Assembly: GCA_015499985.1 (NCBI GenBank)
Contig: JAAAUF010000168.1
Location: 27,777 to 55,630, forward strand
Reading direction: 5' to 3'
DNA length: 27,854 bases
Source of the DNA: Haplosporangium gracile
Taxonomy: Eukaryota; Mortierellomycota; Mortierellomycetes; Mortierellales; Mortierellaceae
In this document: positions 1 through 11,431 of the stretch, piece after piece
How the letters are laid out: each line of letters begins with the position of its first letter
Numbering within the stretch: the first letter of the stretch is position 1
Position numbers and translations under genes: made by a program
The notes under the pieces: generated by a model
Database searches by the model: none
The model's input: only the letters and a program-made list of their open reading frames with translations
What the model was told of the DNA's origin: nothing

Positions 1-1247
1 GCGAACGATTTATCACTGACCGTCAACCTACCAAGAGAGGGTTTATGCAGGAACTTTCGGCATTTCAACAACAACGCGGCCTGGTCTTTTGGTATCCGAG
101 CACGGTCTGCAGGGATGAGTCCCTCAGGGTCCTGTAATAGGTATACTCCATGGGTGCTTCCAATCTGTGTCGAGGATGGGTGAGCTAGTGCTGTGATGGT
201 GAATGGTTTTGGATCTTTTGGGAAGGGCAAACTTGACGAGAAGAGCTCGATTCCGTCCGCACTTGTCAGGAATACCTAATGTAGAAAGGAATAGTACTTG
301 TGTGAGTGTCACGGTTCGTTGTAACCTTCGGCGATTAATAACAATACTCTTGTAGCTATCTTTGCTTACACCAGGAGGCATGGACTTGAGAAGATGTAGG
401 TAGAGGACGAGCTTCAAGTCCAAGATTTGAATACCTTCTGGTTTGTTGGCTAAAGACAACAAACACCGATCGATGAAGTTAGAAAAGGTACGCTCTCGGT
501 TGTCGGTAGTGATTTAGAATCAAGTATAAGGAATAACGGTGGCAAGCTCGTACCTTGTGGAAGTGTGGTAAAGACTTTGCCTCGAGCACTGACATGCGGC
601 AAACGAGTACTGTAACCACCCGCGTGGATCAGCAGTGTCCGGGCTATCAAGAAACAAAAGTGATTTTAAGTAGTACATTAGGTGATCTGAGACAGAGAGC
701 CTTCAGGCACCATCAACATCTAATTCGTGGTCATCACATCACACCTTGCAAGAGAAAATCGGCAGGAAATTTCTCTTGGAGGATCTTCATGACTAGACAG
801 GTCGAGCCACCGCTTCCAATCTTGGAGTTTGGTGGGTCGTCAATGACCAAGTATCTAACATTTTCAAATGATGCCGAGAAAAGGAGAAATGCTAGTACTT
901 TTGCCTGACCGTACCCAATTATTTCACGGCAGATATAAAGGGAACTGAAATTATTACCTTGCGCGAGAAGGAATAGAACGCTCGGCTAGCTTTTGATCAA
1001 TTCTTCGTCGGTAACAGTGCTTCTGCTGTTTATCCCCTGCTGTGACGACGACAATATCCCAGAATGGCAGCTCCTTGTCTGCAGTAGTGACAGGTTCATT
1101 CTCCGTTGCGGTAGTCCTGGACTCCTCTTCCAAGAGGCGACTGTAGGCAGCCAGGTTCTGGGCATGGACATCCCGAAGTACATTCGAGAGTTCCCCAAAA
1201 CCTTTTGCTACTGCTGCTGACTCTGTAGTGTTTTCAAGGCTTACCAT
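1..1247 (-). CDS. FPGT: Fucose-1-phosphate guanylyltransferase (GDP-L-fucose pyrophosphorylase), 3' end off the window
   Basis: The enzyme joins L-fucose-1-phosphate and GTP to make GDP-L-fucose in the cytosolic salvage pathway, downstream of fucokinase. Five exons were joined by matching phases: 958-1247, 745-854, 554-643, 370-449 and 1-275 (minus strand). The product (about 281 residues so far) has a PFWDIVVVTAG start, the nucleotide-binding loop DPPNSKIGSGGST across exon 2, then LLIHAGGYSTRLP and GKVFTTLP in exon 3, LDLKLVLY in exon 4, and LTSADGIELF, ALAHPSSTQIGSTHGVY and KFLHKPSLGRL in exon 5. These follow in the order known for animal FPGT. The C-terminal half lies beyond position 1. 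I chose the ATG at 1245-1247; an in-frame ATG at 1332-1334 would add a hydrophobic leader unexpected for a cytosolic enzyme. Introns are 103, 101, 104 and 94 nt with GT-AG ends. The family call is strong and the exact splice sites good. Confidence 0.88.
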
Positions 1248-1530
1248 GTCCGAATTCGAAGAAGTGGTTTGTCTGTGCTGTTTGCTGAATGTGAATGTGA
1301 AGAAGAGAGATGGCGCAAAAAGGCAAAGTATCAAAGGAGGAGTTAAAATTCGACTTCCTGTCTCCTGTCTTTCTTACGCGTACGATGTACCTGATCGGGA
1401 AACAGGTGAAAGGTGACTGCAAATCCCATCTTTGAGGGTCCGCCTCCACCCGTGAGAAGTAAATTTGTTCCCTCTCGCTATACACTTTATTCCCATCTCT
1501 CAAACTCACACACTCCTCATTCCAACAACC
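1248..1530. promoter_or_regulatory. Shared divergent promoter region between FPGT and the asparagine-synthase-like gene
   Basis: These 283 bases separate the chosen start codons of two head-to-head genes. The half nearest the plus-strand start is pyrimidine-rich, with short CA/CT stretches just before the ATG. I see no clear TATA box in good position for either gene. A shared bidirectional promoter is inferred from the spacing alone. Confidence 0.5.
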
Positions 1531-2676
1531 ATGTCGGCTGCGCCGGAGTCATCACAGGAGAACGCCTACCACAGTGACCCAGCCCGGGTCCAGGAACTCC
1601 GTCGCCTTCTCCTAGCATCCATCGCAAAGTCAACCCCCTGCGACTGTATTCTCCTCTCCGGCGGTGTCGACACCTCGATCCTGGCCGAGGCCGCCTTTAC
1701 CGTCTACAACCAAGCCAAGGAAACCAACCCTGACTTGAAGCGACCCCTGACAGGAGCAGTGACAGTCCTCTGCACCGACCAAGCAACCGACGAGTTCTAT
1801 GCCACTCAGATCGCGAGCCGGACTGGATTAATCCAAAGGGTCGTCAAGATCACACTCGACTCGGTCCTGGAAGAACTCGAGTTCTGCATCCAGACCCTTG
1901 AAACGTTTGATCCGATGGAGCTCCGGAACGGAATCGTGATTGCGCGTGGGCTGGCGGTGGCCAAGTCGTTGGGGTACAAGACAGTCATGACTGGCGATGG
2001 GGCTGATGAATTGTTTGCCGGTTACTCGTTTTTGCATAACATGTCTGCCGAGAGGTTGCAGGCGTATTCGGATAAATTGACCAGGACCATGCGCTTCTCG
2101 GGCGTCACCCTCGCCAAGGCTTTAGGGCTTGAGTTGGTTCAGCCCTATCTGGATCCGGATCTGATCAAATTCTCGCAGCAGTGCACACGGGACGAGAAGA
2201 TCAACACTCATTTTCATGCCCCGGACCGTGAATGGCAGGACCGTCTCTCGGGTGCCCAGGTTCACGGCAAGTTTATCTTGAGGGAGGCCTTTGAGAAGGA
2301 AGCCTTTTCAGCCTGGCGCAAGAAGGAGCCTATCGAGGTTGGCTCCGGGACGACGGTCTTGCCAAAGCTGTTCCAGGAGTCGATGACCGCCGAGGATTTG
2401 AAGAAGGAACAGGATCGGGTTTTGGAGGAGGATAAGATCAAGATCAGGGATGTTGAGCATTTGAATTACTTCAAGGTGTTCAAGAAGGTCTTTGGCAACG
2501 ATTTGTCGACGTACCCTGCAAAATTGACCAGGGACGGTCGGGATCCTTGCCCCGGGTGCGGGTTCAACTTGACGACGCCTGATCAGACTTTCTGTGTCAT
2601 TTGTGGCCAGTGGCCCGCACGCGTGCTTCCTCCACCAGAAGAGATCGCAAAGACTGCCATTACTCCTTCTGAATAA
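1531..2676 (+). CDS. Asparagine-synthase-type ATP pyrophosphatase, synthetase domain only, with C-terminal Cys4 ribbon
   Basis: This single-exon gene encodes 381 residues. The PP-loop SGGVDTS is at residues 43-49. It is followed by the family signatures GDGADELFAGY (155-165), PYLDPDL and KFILREAF. These belong to the ATP-dependent amide-forming domain of AsnB-type asparagine synthetases, which adenylates a carboxylate. The N-terminal glutaminase domain with its catalytic Cys2 is absent. The protein therefore cannot release ammonia from glutamine by itself and would use free ammonia or a partner, or act on another substrate. The C-terminus has a CX2C-X11-CX2C zinc-ribbon-like motif (C340, C343, C355, C358) not found in ordinary asparagine synthetases. 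The ATG at 1531 is preferred over the in-frame one at 1465, because translation from 1531 begins just ahead of the conserved domain and the upstream part looks like leader sequence. The gene is divergent from FPGT and convergent with the Uds1 gene. The substrate is unknown. Confidence 0.85.
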   Translation: MSAAPESSQENAYHSDPARVQELRRLLLASIAKSTPCDCILLSGGVDTSILAEAAFTVYNQAKETNPDLKRPLTGAVTVLCTDQATDEFYATQIASRTGLIQRVVKITLDSVLEELEFCIQTLETFDPMELRNGIVIARGLAVAKSLGYKTVMTGDGADELFAGYSFLHNMSAERLQAYSDKLTRTMRFSGVTLAKALGLELVQPYLDPDLIKFSQQCTRDEKINTHFHAPDREWQDRLSGAQVHGKFILREAFEKEAFSAWRKKEPIEVGSGTTVLPKLFQESMTAEDLKKEQDRVLEEDKIKIRDVEHLNYFKVFKKVFGNDLSTYPAKLTRDGRDPCPGCGFNLTTPDQTFCVICGQWPARVLPPPEEIAKTAITPSE

Positions 2677-2678
2677 AA
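2673..2678 (+). terminator. AATAAA polyadenylation signal overlapping the stop codon
   Basis: AATAAA begins one base before the TAA of the asparagine-synthase-like gene. Only 75 bp separate this stop from the stop of the convergent gene, so the 3' UTRs are short or overlap. Confidence 0.5.
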
Positions 2679-2751
2679 ACGTATTGATTCCTGGATCGCA
2701 TTGTTATTATTTGCTATTATGCTATGCGCGGACTAAATTTAAGAGCCTCTC

Positions 2752-5700
2752 TCAAGCGGTGGTCATTTCACTATTCTGAACAGCTTGCAGTTCACGACGT
2801 AGCTGGCGCACTGTTCGTTCTAACCGTCTCCGTTCTTCAACCTCCTTTCGCACCGCCTTCTCCTTTTCCTCTCGAAGCTCTGCCATCACCCTCCGAAACT
2901 CTTTCCTCAGCGCTGCTGTGGCACTAGTGATCGCAGCATTACTTCCACCCGACAAGGTTCCCGTTACACTCTGCTGCTGCTGGTGTTGTGAAAACTGGGC
3001 GTTGTTGTTCGAGAAGGCGTCGACGCTTGAAGGGATCGGGGTGTTGATGGCGCTGGAAGATGTTGTCGGCTCTGGCGAGAGTTTCTGAGTCAACGATCCA
3101 AAACTGAGCGAGCCGGCTGCACCGAGCCGAGAACTGAGCCAAGAGGTTGTTGTTGAATTGGATGACGAGGGCGTATTAGCCGATTGGAGAGCCTTCAGCA
3201 ACTGAGCACCAGATCCGGGTCCTCCATGAGTGACTTCGAGCGCAGCAATGATCATCCGCATCTCACCGTTCTGCTCCTCCAGCTTGTCGCACTGGACTCG
3301 AAAGTCCTCCAGAGCGGCCACATCAAACGAGCTCAAAGGCGGTAGTGGCGAACCTGGACTGACTCCAGAGGTCGCGTGCGCTTGCGGAGTCACAGCTGCT
3401 CTCGTTTGTTGCTCGGTCGCCTGAGCCAACTCGGCTCGGACCTTCAGAAGCGCCTTCTCTTGTTGCTCGACCAACAGATCCCGTTCCCGGAGTAAAATAT
3501 CCTTGACGCGAATGATCTCATGTAGTTCATCCAGAGCATCCTCTATACTCGGTGGTCGAATCATGGCTCGCAGATCTGCCGAACTCCTCGATGGTGTGTG
3601 AGAGACTGCAGTTGCTGAGGCTGCAGCCATCTCGGCCAGTCTGGCGTTCTCGTCCAATAGCATGTCGGTGTGCTGCTTGAGAAGCTCGATCTCCTTCTCG
3701 AGCAGTTGGATCATCCCTGCGTTAGCCTGAAGGCGTTCCAGCTCAGAGTTTGAAACCCATGTCGAGTCTTGTTGTTGCTGGTTATCGATAGCGTCGGCTT
3801 GACTTGATAGTGACGGTGCGGCACCCTGGTGGCTGGTTTGGCGGCTACTTGTAGTTGACTGGCTATTCCTTGGATGTTTCGACTCAGACGAATCCTGTTC
3901 CAGCTGCTGAGACCTCGCTACCAACTCCTTGATCCGTAGAATGAGTGTCTCCATACTGAATCCGACCGTCACGTTCCCGGATGACATCGACGAGATACTG
4001 CCTGACTGTAAGTTGCTTTTGCGACGAGAATCTGGAATGAGAGCAAACAATTGCCGCATCGACTTTAGACTGGACTGTTGCTGTTGGCTCAGGGTATCAA
4101 TCTCATCAATGGCTTCCTGTAGCTGCACTCTGAGCGTAAGAATGATATCCTCCTGTGTTGTTAAATCTCCGTCCGTACCTGCTGCATCCAACGCCGACTT
4201 TTCATTGTCCTCGACAGCAACCAGACTCTCCTCTAACGCGCTGATTCTATGGTTCTGGTCATCCTGCCATCGTTGTCGCTCATTCTCCAACTCCTGACGC
4301 GCAATCTCCTTCTCCAACAAGGCATCCTTGAGACTCTTTTCGAGTGCGGAGCGAATAGTCTCCTCTGCAGCCTGCCCTCTCATGGACGAAAAGTTCTTGA
4401 TCTTGATGCTATTGTTCCGGCTCTCGCTCAGGACTACAGACTGGCGTCGCAAGAGACCCAATTCGTCCTCGAGGATCTGAGACTTTTGCTGAGATTCGGT
4501 CATAAAGCGATCGAGGGCATCCAAAGTCGAAAAGATGCGTTCCCGAGAGACATGCTGGAGCGCCGCTTCTGCTATATCGTCGCTCTTGTCGTTGGCAAGC
4601 GTTGATCCTTGTGCACTGTTGGCGGTCCTGTCCGAGATGTTGCTATCCTGAGTTGACGACGACATCGAATCCTCACATGCGGGCCCTGTCTTTACTGACA
4701 AATCTTGGGTTGTTGGGGACGAACGCTTTGAAAGTAGGGTCGAATCTGATGACCAGGTTTGGTCACTCCGATCTCTCTTGTTGTAGTCCTTTCGGTGTTT
4801 GTGTTGATGATCCTCACTATTGCTATTGTTGTTGTTGTTGTTGTCGATCGCATCAATTTTCGTTCGCCCAGTAGTAGTAGTAGCAGTAGAGAGCTGCTTC
4901 TGATGTCGATACTGCTGTTGCTGTTGCTGCTGCTGCTGCAAAATCCCTTGAAGGCTCCCCACGACTTTACTCAAGAGCGACTCGAGCTCAGCGACGGTCT
5001 TTGCATCGTTTCGGCTCTTGTCCAAGAGGTCGAGATCCTTTTGTTGTGAGTGAGAAAGCGCCATCATCTTTTGCTGCTGTTCGTCTAAACGGACGTAGAG
5101 ATCTCGCTGGTGGTCCAGCTGCTTCATGAGTCGTTCGATCGTCCGGTCCTTGTCCTCCAGAAGCAATTGTGCCTCGAGCGTGTCTGATTCCAGACTCATT
5201 ATCGTCCTCGACATCGATTCACTATTATCACAACCCCATAGTCCGATGCCAATATGCAGTAAGTAACAAAGCAAAAAAGCAAAAAAGAAAAAAAAGTAGT
5301 AAAGCAGCATTAAATTCTTAAAGGAATAATACCCAAAAAATCTCAGATTTTGTTCCTCTGTTTGTCCATCAATCAAAAACTTACAATTGGTCCTCGACAT
5401 CCTTGCCAACTCTGGCCTCCTGTAACTGCAGTGCATAAACCTCTCGCTCTCTACGGCTTTGATCTTCCAGTCGAACCACACCAAGAGCCAAGACGCCTGA
5501 CGTGTGCTGTAACAGCGTCCTTTGCAGATCCGCGGCCAACTGGGTAAGCTTCCAGAGTTCTGTCGCAACTTGATCCACCTTGCGATTCGCGGCCTCCAGA
5601 TGGTCGCTTGCCTGCCGGGCTAGCTTCTTGTTGTCTGCGTGAAGCTTGAGTAACGACTGGGCTGCTTCCCTGATCTTGGACTCGAGTGATAGACGAGCCG

Positions 5701-8163
5701 TGAGGGCTGCAATCCTCGAACTGAGCGTTGCATGATGCTATCATGTTTTTGCGAAAAAAAACAAGAAAAACTTGAATAAGTATGTTGCGATAGATACAAC
5801 AAATTGAACCACGACATAGAAAAAAAAAGTACATACGCGCTTGACGCTCTCGACGGACTGGGGGACAAGGACTTCAAAGCCCTTGGAGTCCACAGCTGCT
5901 TGAGAAATCATGATCTGCATCTGAATATCGGCCTCAGACTCGGGATCATCTGGACTAGTCAGGTACCGCTGCATTAGCGCCATTGCAGTCCGATCCTGGA
6001 AAGCATCCAGTACTCCTGAACTCAAGGGGCTGGTTGGCCGGGGTGAATTTGAGGAATGAACTGTTGAGTTCTGCGATGATGGCGGATGCTGATGTTGCTG
6101 ATGGTACTGACTCCGTTGACTAGAGTGTTGTTGCTGCAACTGATCATGGTGTTGGTGGCTAAGATGCTGACGCTGTTGGTGCTGAGACGAAGGAGCAGGT
6201 GGAGGATGATGGCGGTGTTGTTGTTGTGCCTGCTGATGAGCGTGCTGTGAGTGCCCCTGAGAAGATGATCCCTGTCCCGGTTTGAGGTGTGGCGACGATG
6301 ATGGTATACCTAGATGGTTTGGTGATTGTCGTGGTACGAGTTGCGCAGACGAAGCGGAAGGCGAGGATTGCTTCGAAGGTGAGAGCGAAGCCAGATTGTT
6401 TTTGAGGTTCTTTCGTCCTAATGGTCCTTCTCCAGTGTCCGCTGTGGATGGCCCTTTTCTGAAAGAGTCCAAGTGTTGCGTTTGGATGGAGAGTGTATTG
6501 CCACTGGAAGAGTGTCGCCTGCTCCGGGTGGTGTTAAGCGTGTTTGCAGGACTGACTGACATACGTTCTGTCGAATGAGTAGATAGGTGTGGACTAAATG
6601 AGGCCGACTCTGTAGGATGATTGGAGCGAGTGTTGGTTGATAGAGCTGGCGGTGGAGGATAATAGGGCTGAAGCCCGTTGGAGATGGGTAGTGGCTGCGA
6701 AGAGAGGTGCGGGGTGGTCGTTGGTGTTGGTTTAAGTAGCTTCCTGGAAGTGGCGGATTCTATGGGTGAGTAAGAGGGCGAAGTGGCGGATGAGGAGACA
6801 GAAGAAGAGACGTCAAGAATAGGCAATCGTGGACTGGGATGTAGGCTGATCATAGAAGGGGTTGCTGAAGAAGATACAGCGGGTGATGCCAAGGGTGAGG
6901 CTGTTCGATGTGGTTTAGCCGTGGCTTCATCCTGAAGGAGATTTTTCAGGTGCTGCTGCTGAATAGACCGTTCATCCGCAGTTCCGTTGCTGTTGCCATC
7001 CCTGGTGAAGGATGCCGACAGACGCTGGGGGTGCTGCTGCTGATGATGCTGTTGTTGAAAAGAGGGCAAGTGGTAACCCTCTCCAAAACTCCCTCCATAT
7101 CCTTGTCCTTGCCGATAGACTTGTTCCTGTGTCTGTCCAGAGTCGAGCGCGCTGTCGCCGCGGGGATCAGAGGTCTGGCGTAAACTGGACATAGATAGAC
7201 GACTCTTATTGCTGCCACTGCCGTTGCTGCTCATGCTTGACTGATGTTCTAATACATGTCGTCCTTGGTTCGTCCCGAAGGGGGCCTCGTAGCCCTGGTT
7301 GAGGGTGGTGTAATGATGAGGGGGACCCGTGCCCATCTCTTGTGGCCTAAAGTGAGGCGACTTGGGAACGTAGCCATTGGGGTGTAGTCGATCGGAGTTG
7401 GGGACATGAGGGGAAGGCAGGGAGCCATCATCGTCTACAGGCACTTTGATCGAGTAGTCAGGTATGAGGGGAGCTGATGCTCTCCTCGACGACGTCTTAG
7501 GCAAGGCTGGTAAGGGTCTTAGCGCAGACGACTGGGAGTACAAGTGTATTTGCGCATGAGAGCCAGATCGAGGTCGTTGCTTTGATGGTTCTCCGTTGTT
7601 GTTGTTGTTGTCGAGGCCATTATCGGATGTGGAGAGAATTGACGACGATGAAGGGGTGCGGAACGCTGGAGGAGCTGACTCTCGTTTTTCGGATATCGGT
7701 GTTGTACCGTTGTTGACGTTGGATGGAGACTGCAACATGGACGAGGAAGAAGTGGATAGGGGCGGATGATGCTGCTGCTGTTGTTGAAGTCGCTCTTTGG
7801 CTGTTTTGAGGAACTCGGCAGAGGAAGGTCGCCTAGGAGGATCGTCTACAAGGTCGGATGGAGACGAAAGATCAAGGGAGAGAGGTGGAGGAGGCAGCCA
7901 CTAAGGGTAGAAGTGCAGTCGTAAGGGAATGGGTCGTCAACGAGACAGAGGAGAGTGAGTCAATGGTGGGTGTGAAGAAAACAAAGTATTTGATTTGCCA
8001 TCGTCATCGCCAGTCTTTTGCTTTACTTTCTCTCGCTTCCCTCACTCTTTGCGTGTGTCAAGGTCCTTCTTCCTTCCCTCTCTTCTTATTGGAATCCATA
8101 TGATGCATGTGTGTATTGTTCAAAGTGGGGAAAGATTCGTATCCATCCCAAACTTACCGCCAT
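2752..8163 (-). CDS. Uds1-family (up-regulated during septation) coiled-coil protein
   Basis: Four predicted exons on the minus strand, 8158-8163, 7901-less 7837... the joined set being 8158-8163, 5837-7900, 5385-5737 and 2752-5221, give 1630 residues. The N-terminal ~630 residues are disordered and rich in Ser, Pro, Gln and His, with Gln runs. The Uds1 domain spans about residues 632-722 (ALMQRYLTSP, KGFEVLVPQSVESVKR, then TLSSRIAALTARLSLESKIR across the intron). The rest is long heptad-like coiled coil with a Q9 run and an N6 run, ending in basic charged helices near 1590-1625. In fission yeast the family is linked to septation; a role as a polarity or septum scaffold here is inference. Introns of 257, 163 and 99 nt keep the frame. 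The first coding exon would be only ATG GCG between a strong AG acceptor and GTAAGT. If that is wrong, the protein starts at the ATG at 7736-7738 and loses 56 residues. The domain call is firm and the first exon tentative. Confidence 0.82.
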
Positions 8164-8688
8164 CTACAGGAAAAAAAAGACACGAGTAAGCGTGAGGGGA
8201 GGGTGGCGAGACAAGTCGTCGGCAGCTTGTTTTGATAACCAGTGCAGGTCAACCAAGGATCGACTGGAAAAACGTTGGCCCTTGCTGTAGGAAAGAAGGA
8301 CTCGGTCGAGAGTCGTAAAAAAAAGGTGGTAGTGAGGGGATGTAATGGGAATAGAAGTGTAAATCAGCAAACAGCCTTTGTCATTCGGCTAATCGCTGAA
8401 GTCAAGAAGGAGGCGTGTTGACATTCACTCACTCACGCTCTTCGACTCTTTGTGTTTCTCACAAACAGCGAGCGACGTGTCTGTGCTGAGTGAGGCTTAT
8501 GAGTGAGTGACATGCTGGGTGTCATACGTGCAGCCTGAGCGACTAAAAAAATATATGTATAAAAAAAAAGGAGACAACTTGGCTGACCACGCGATCAGTC
8601 TGCAATGAATGACCCCATTCGTTTTTTCATGAAAACAAGACAGTCTCTTTTTTGTTCTTATTGGCTCATAGACACACTCGATTGTTCG

Positions 8689-8726
8689 TTTTCTTCCTCT
8701 GTTCTTTTTCTTCCTCTGTTCTTTTT
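8689..8726 (+). repeat. 17-bp tandem repeat, about 2.2 copies, pyrimidine-rich
   Basis: The unit TTTTCTTCCTCTGTTCT occurs perfectly at 8689-8705 and 8706-8722, followed by a partial third copy. It is simple-sequence-like and probably arose by slippage. Confidence 0.75.
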
Positions 8727-10689
8727 CGTCTTCGCGTTCTCTCCGCGTTGAGGGCTGTCAAACGAGAAGTCTACGCCTCAGGTTACGTCCTAGGGCTCCT
8801 TGTCTTAGGTCCTGTACAAGTGTGACTGCGATTGCAACTCAAGCGAAGGCTGGGGCATGACCCCGCGATCAATCAGTACCCTCGACAACTCTCCCTGCCG
8901 ATGAGAGGGAACATTTAAGTTGAAAGTATAAAAGCGGACTTTGAAGGAGGGTGGGTAAAAAAAAGGAGGAAGATTGATCTCCACACAGGCTCAAAAAAAA
9001 GACTTGAATAGAAAAAAAAGACCGGGATATATTTTTTTAGTTTTCTAGTCAGGTTCGGTACAAGAGATTCGTACGAGAAAAAAAAAAAAAGTGTTCATTC
9101 GCTAAAGCGATATAGTGATAGTATATCTAAAACATGAGAGAAAAGTCCCTTGGCATAAATAGTGTATTCATCGAAGTACCCTTGCATCGAACAAACAAAG
9201 GGAACGCGGTGAGTTGAGCTGTTGGCCACAAAATAAAAACATACACAAAAAAACAACATCAACGTGATCGCAATTGGACTGTTGTATTTGATAAAAAAGA
9301 AGGGTAGGGAATGGTCTGTGTTTACTGAAAAAATTGAGCACGCTGTTGGAAACGTCCCTGTGATAGGCATGAATCGCACCTTATTCCCGTTTAGCAGGAG
9401 TGTCGAGAAAAACAACACCCTTGTTTGTTTCTCAACGATCTTCTCCTCCAGCTCCGTCCCTTCTCCTCAAGGAGAGAAGGACAAAGCATCCTCCGTCTCT
9501 CTGTGCCCATGGGAGGACAGAATAGACATCCAAACAATCCTCCCACCACAAAGCACACACCAACAACAATAACAAAGAGGTACAGGCACAAGAACGACTT
9601 TAAAGGGGATCTCGGCGCGAAAGAGCACGTTGTAAAAATGTCGCTCTCTGATTGGCTGGACCAGGTACCCTTGACCGCTGGACGCGAACAAACTCCCCTC
9701 CAACCTTCTGGTTCTTCTGCGCAATGCTCAATGGACCTCGACAAAAAATGAAAGGCCCGAAGATGGGGTGGAGTGCAGTGTAGCCATTGTATCATACATA
9801 TATATGAGAAAGTTCTGGATGATATACTTTGCCCATGTGCTAGCACTCGACCGCACCGCACTGAAAACTGTCATGTATTCGAGTCTCGCAGTCAAAAAAG
9901 GTTGCTCAGCGAAGAGAAAAAAAAACATTGTCGTTTCTCACTCCCATATTCTTGCAATTGCATTTAGCCACAAAGAGCGCAATTTTTACCCGTTAGCCAC
10001 CTGTTAATACAAACACGGAAATGTACGGTCGCCATCGGTCACATCAAACACGACATAAAAGGCGGTTGAGTTGGGCATGCGTGTTTTGTGGACAAAGTCT
10101 GGGCTGAACCGACCCATTGGGGAAGCGAGGGCCAAATTTATTATTTTTCATAAGGATAGAACAGACGACGTTTTGGCAGTTGTGTATTACAGTGGAATCG
10201 GCGTCCACAGTGATTGCGCTCCCGAGCACATGGACCCGGACAAAGGTAACAGTAAGGAGAGAAGGGAGGGAGAGTAAAGTTTGAAGTCATGTAATCTGAA
10301 GGAAGCATCTTGAATCATGGAAGGGCGAAGGAGGCGAAGGAAGGAGGGAAGGAGAAAAGAAGAGCTACGTGGAGAAACTCGAAGATGTGTCACCATTGAT
10401 AGGGGGGGGGGAGAGGAGTGACAATGGCCATGATGAAGGAACACGATAATGATATGTAGTTATGAACAAACGTGAGAGAGTGAGTGAGAGTGTGAACACG
10501 CCCAGTCCTCGTCCTTTTTCCTCGTGTTGTGTTCATGCCATGGGTTTATGTTCTTGACATTGTTGACATTATTTGTATTCCCAGTGGCCTTCTGTCCTTT
10601 ATACTGCGGGCGAGCTTGTTTGTTGGCCATTGCTTTCGACCACCTGTGGCCATTGGACACCTTCTGTTGGCTTATCGTATTTTGCGTCT

Positions 10690-11431
10690 GTTCTTTTTGG
10701 GATAAGGTGGGCGCTTCGCTTTCTTCTTCTCTCACACGCACTGTTTAATACACTTCTCATCCATCCCTACTTTATTTACTTCGTTCATCGTCACCCGCTC
10801 TGATAACTACTCTCTCCCTTTCTTGTGCTCATGCTTGTTATTCTTCTGGTTATTTTGTCTCTTCTTTTTTATTTTGCATTTTTCTCTCTTCCTTCTATTC
10901 ACTTCTTTTGCTTCTTTCTAGCTTTCGTCTCGCTTCCTTTCTTTGACCCGTATCAACCACATCTACTCCCATCCAACAGCTCCCTTTTCCCCTCCATCTT
11001 CATTCATTTTTTCGTTCTTTTTATCCTTTTTTCAGGTCCGATCCGTTCAAATTATCACGCGAAGGACAACAAGCCCTTTCATTTGTTCATTTTTATTATT
11101 GCTTGCTTGTAATAGCACCACCACCCATTGCTGCTTCATCTGTCTATCTGAGCACAATTGTTCAGACCACCCACCCCTTGTACTCACTTTACATTCACAT
11201 CGATCCGTCGGCTCTCTTCCATTGATAGCCGCTGGTACTTTTTTTTTTTTGCACTAGGTGAGTCTGAGTTCCCTTTTTTTTATGTCTTGCTCTTACGAAC
11301 AATTGGCATATTTTGCTTTATCTTTTTTGCATCCTCACTAATTACTCTCTTCGCCTCTTCCTTCATCCACCTCTATTCCGCCCACTGCATACAGCCAGCC
11401 CTTCCCTCCATTATCTTAACCCTCTTTGTAA
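10690..11431 (+). promoter_or_regulatory. Pyrimidine-rich promoter/5' leader of the PH-LRR gene
   Basis: More than 700 bases are dominated by C and T on the plus strand up to the ATG at 11432. Comparable tracts precede the plus-strand starts at 16967 and 26726. Part of it may be 5' UTR: GTGAGT at about 11260 could be a leader-intron donor. No transcription start can be fixed from sequence. Confidence 0.4.

Larger units (their letters stand above)
8164..11431. other. Long gene-free interval (3.3 kb) between divergent genes
   Basis: No open frame here shows a recognisable domain or a convincing exon chain on either strand. The left part carries A runs, a short 17-bp tandem repeat and a well-formed TATA-like motif at 8927-8933. 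A purine-rich stretch at about 10240-10410 ends in a run of G. The right part (from about 10690) is strongly pyrimidine-rich and leads into the next gene. It presumably holds the promoters and 5' UTRs of the flanking genes. Confidence 0.6.

Noticed and set aside
4759..5049. Plus-strand hydrophobic frame rich in Val/Leu
   Set aside because: It is the antisense of Asn- and Gln-codon runs inside the Uds1 coiled-coil exon, not a membrane protein.
2752..5568. Minus-strand start at 5568 giving a 938-residue protein
   Set aside because: It begins out of frame with the upstream exon and reads through an intron (5222-5384) with clear GTAAGT and TAG ends. The Uds1 domain requires the spliced model.
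8425..8510. 11-bp inverted repeat TCACTCACTCA / TGAGTGAGTGA
   Set aside because: The arms are simple TCAC-type repeats, 64 bases apart, with no supporting context. Chance or slippage is enough.
9391..9861. 156-codon minus-strand open frame in the long gap
   Set aside because: No recognisable domain, odd Cys/Trp/Arg-rich composition, overlapping frames on the other strand and A/T-run flanks. It is best explained as chance.
9858..9880. Possible tRNA T-loop (TTCGAGTC)
   Set aside because: No pairing T-stem, acceptor stem or anticodon arm could be built around it on either strand.
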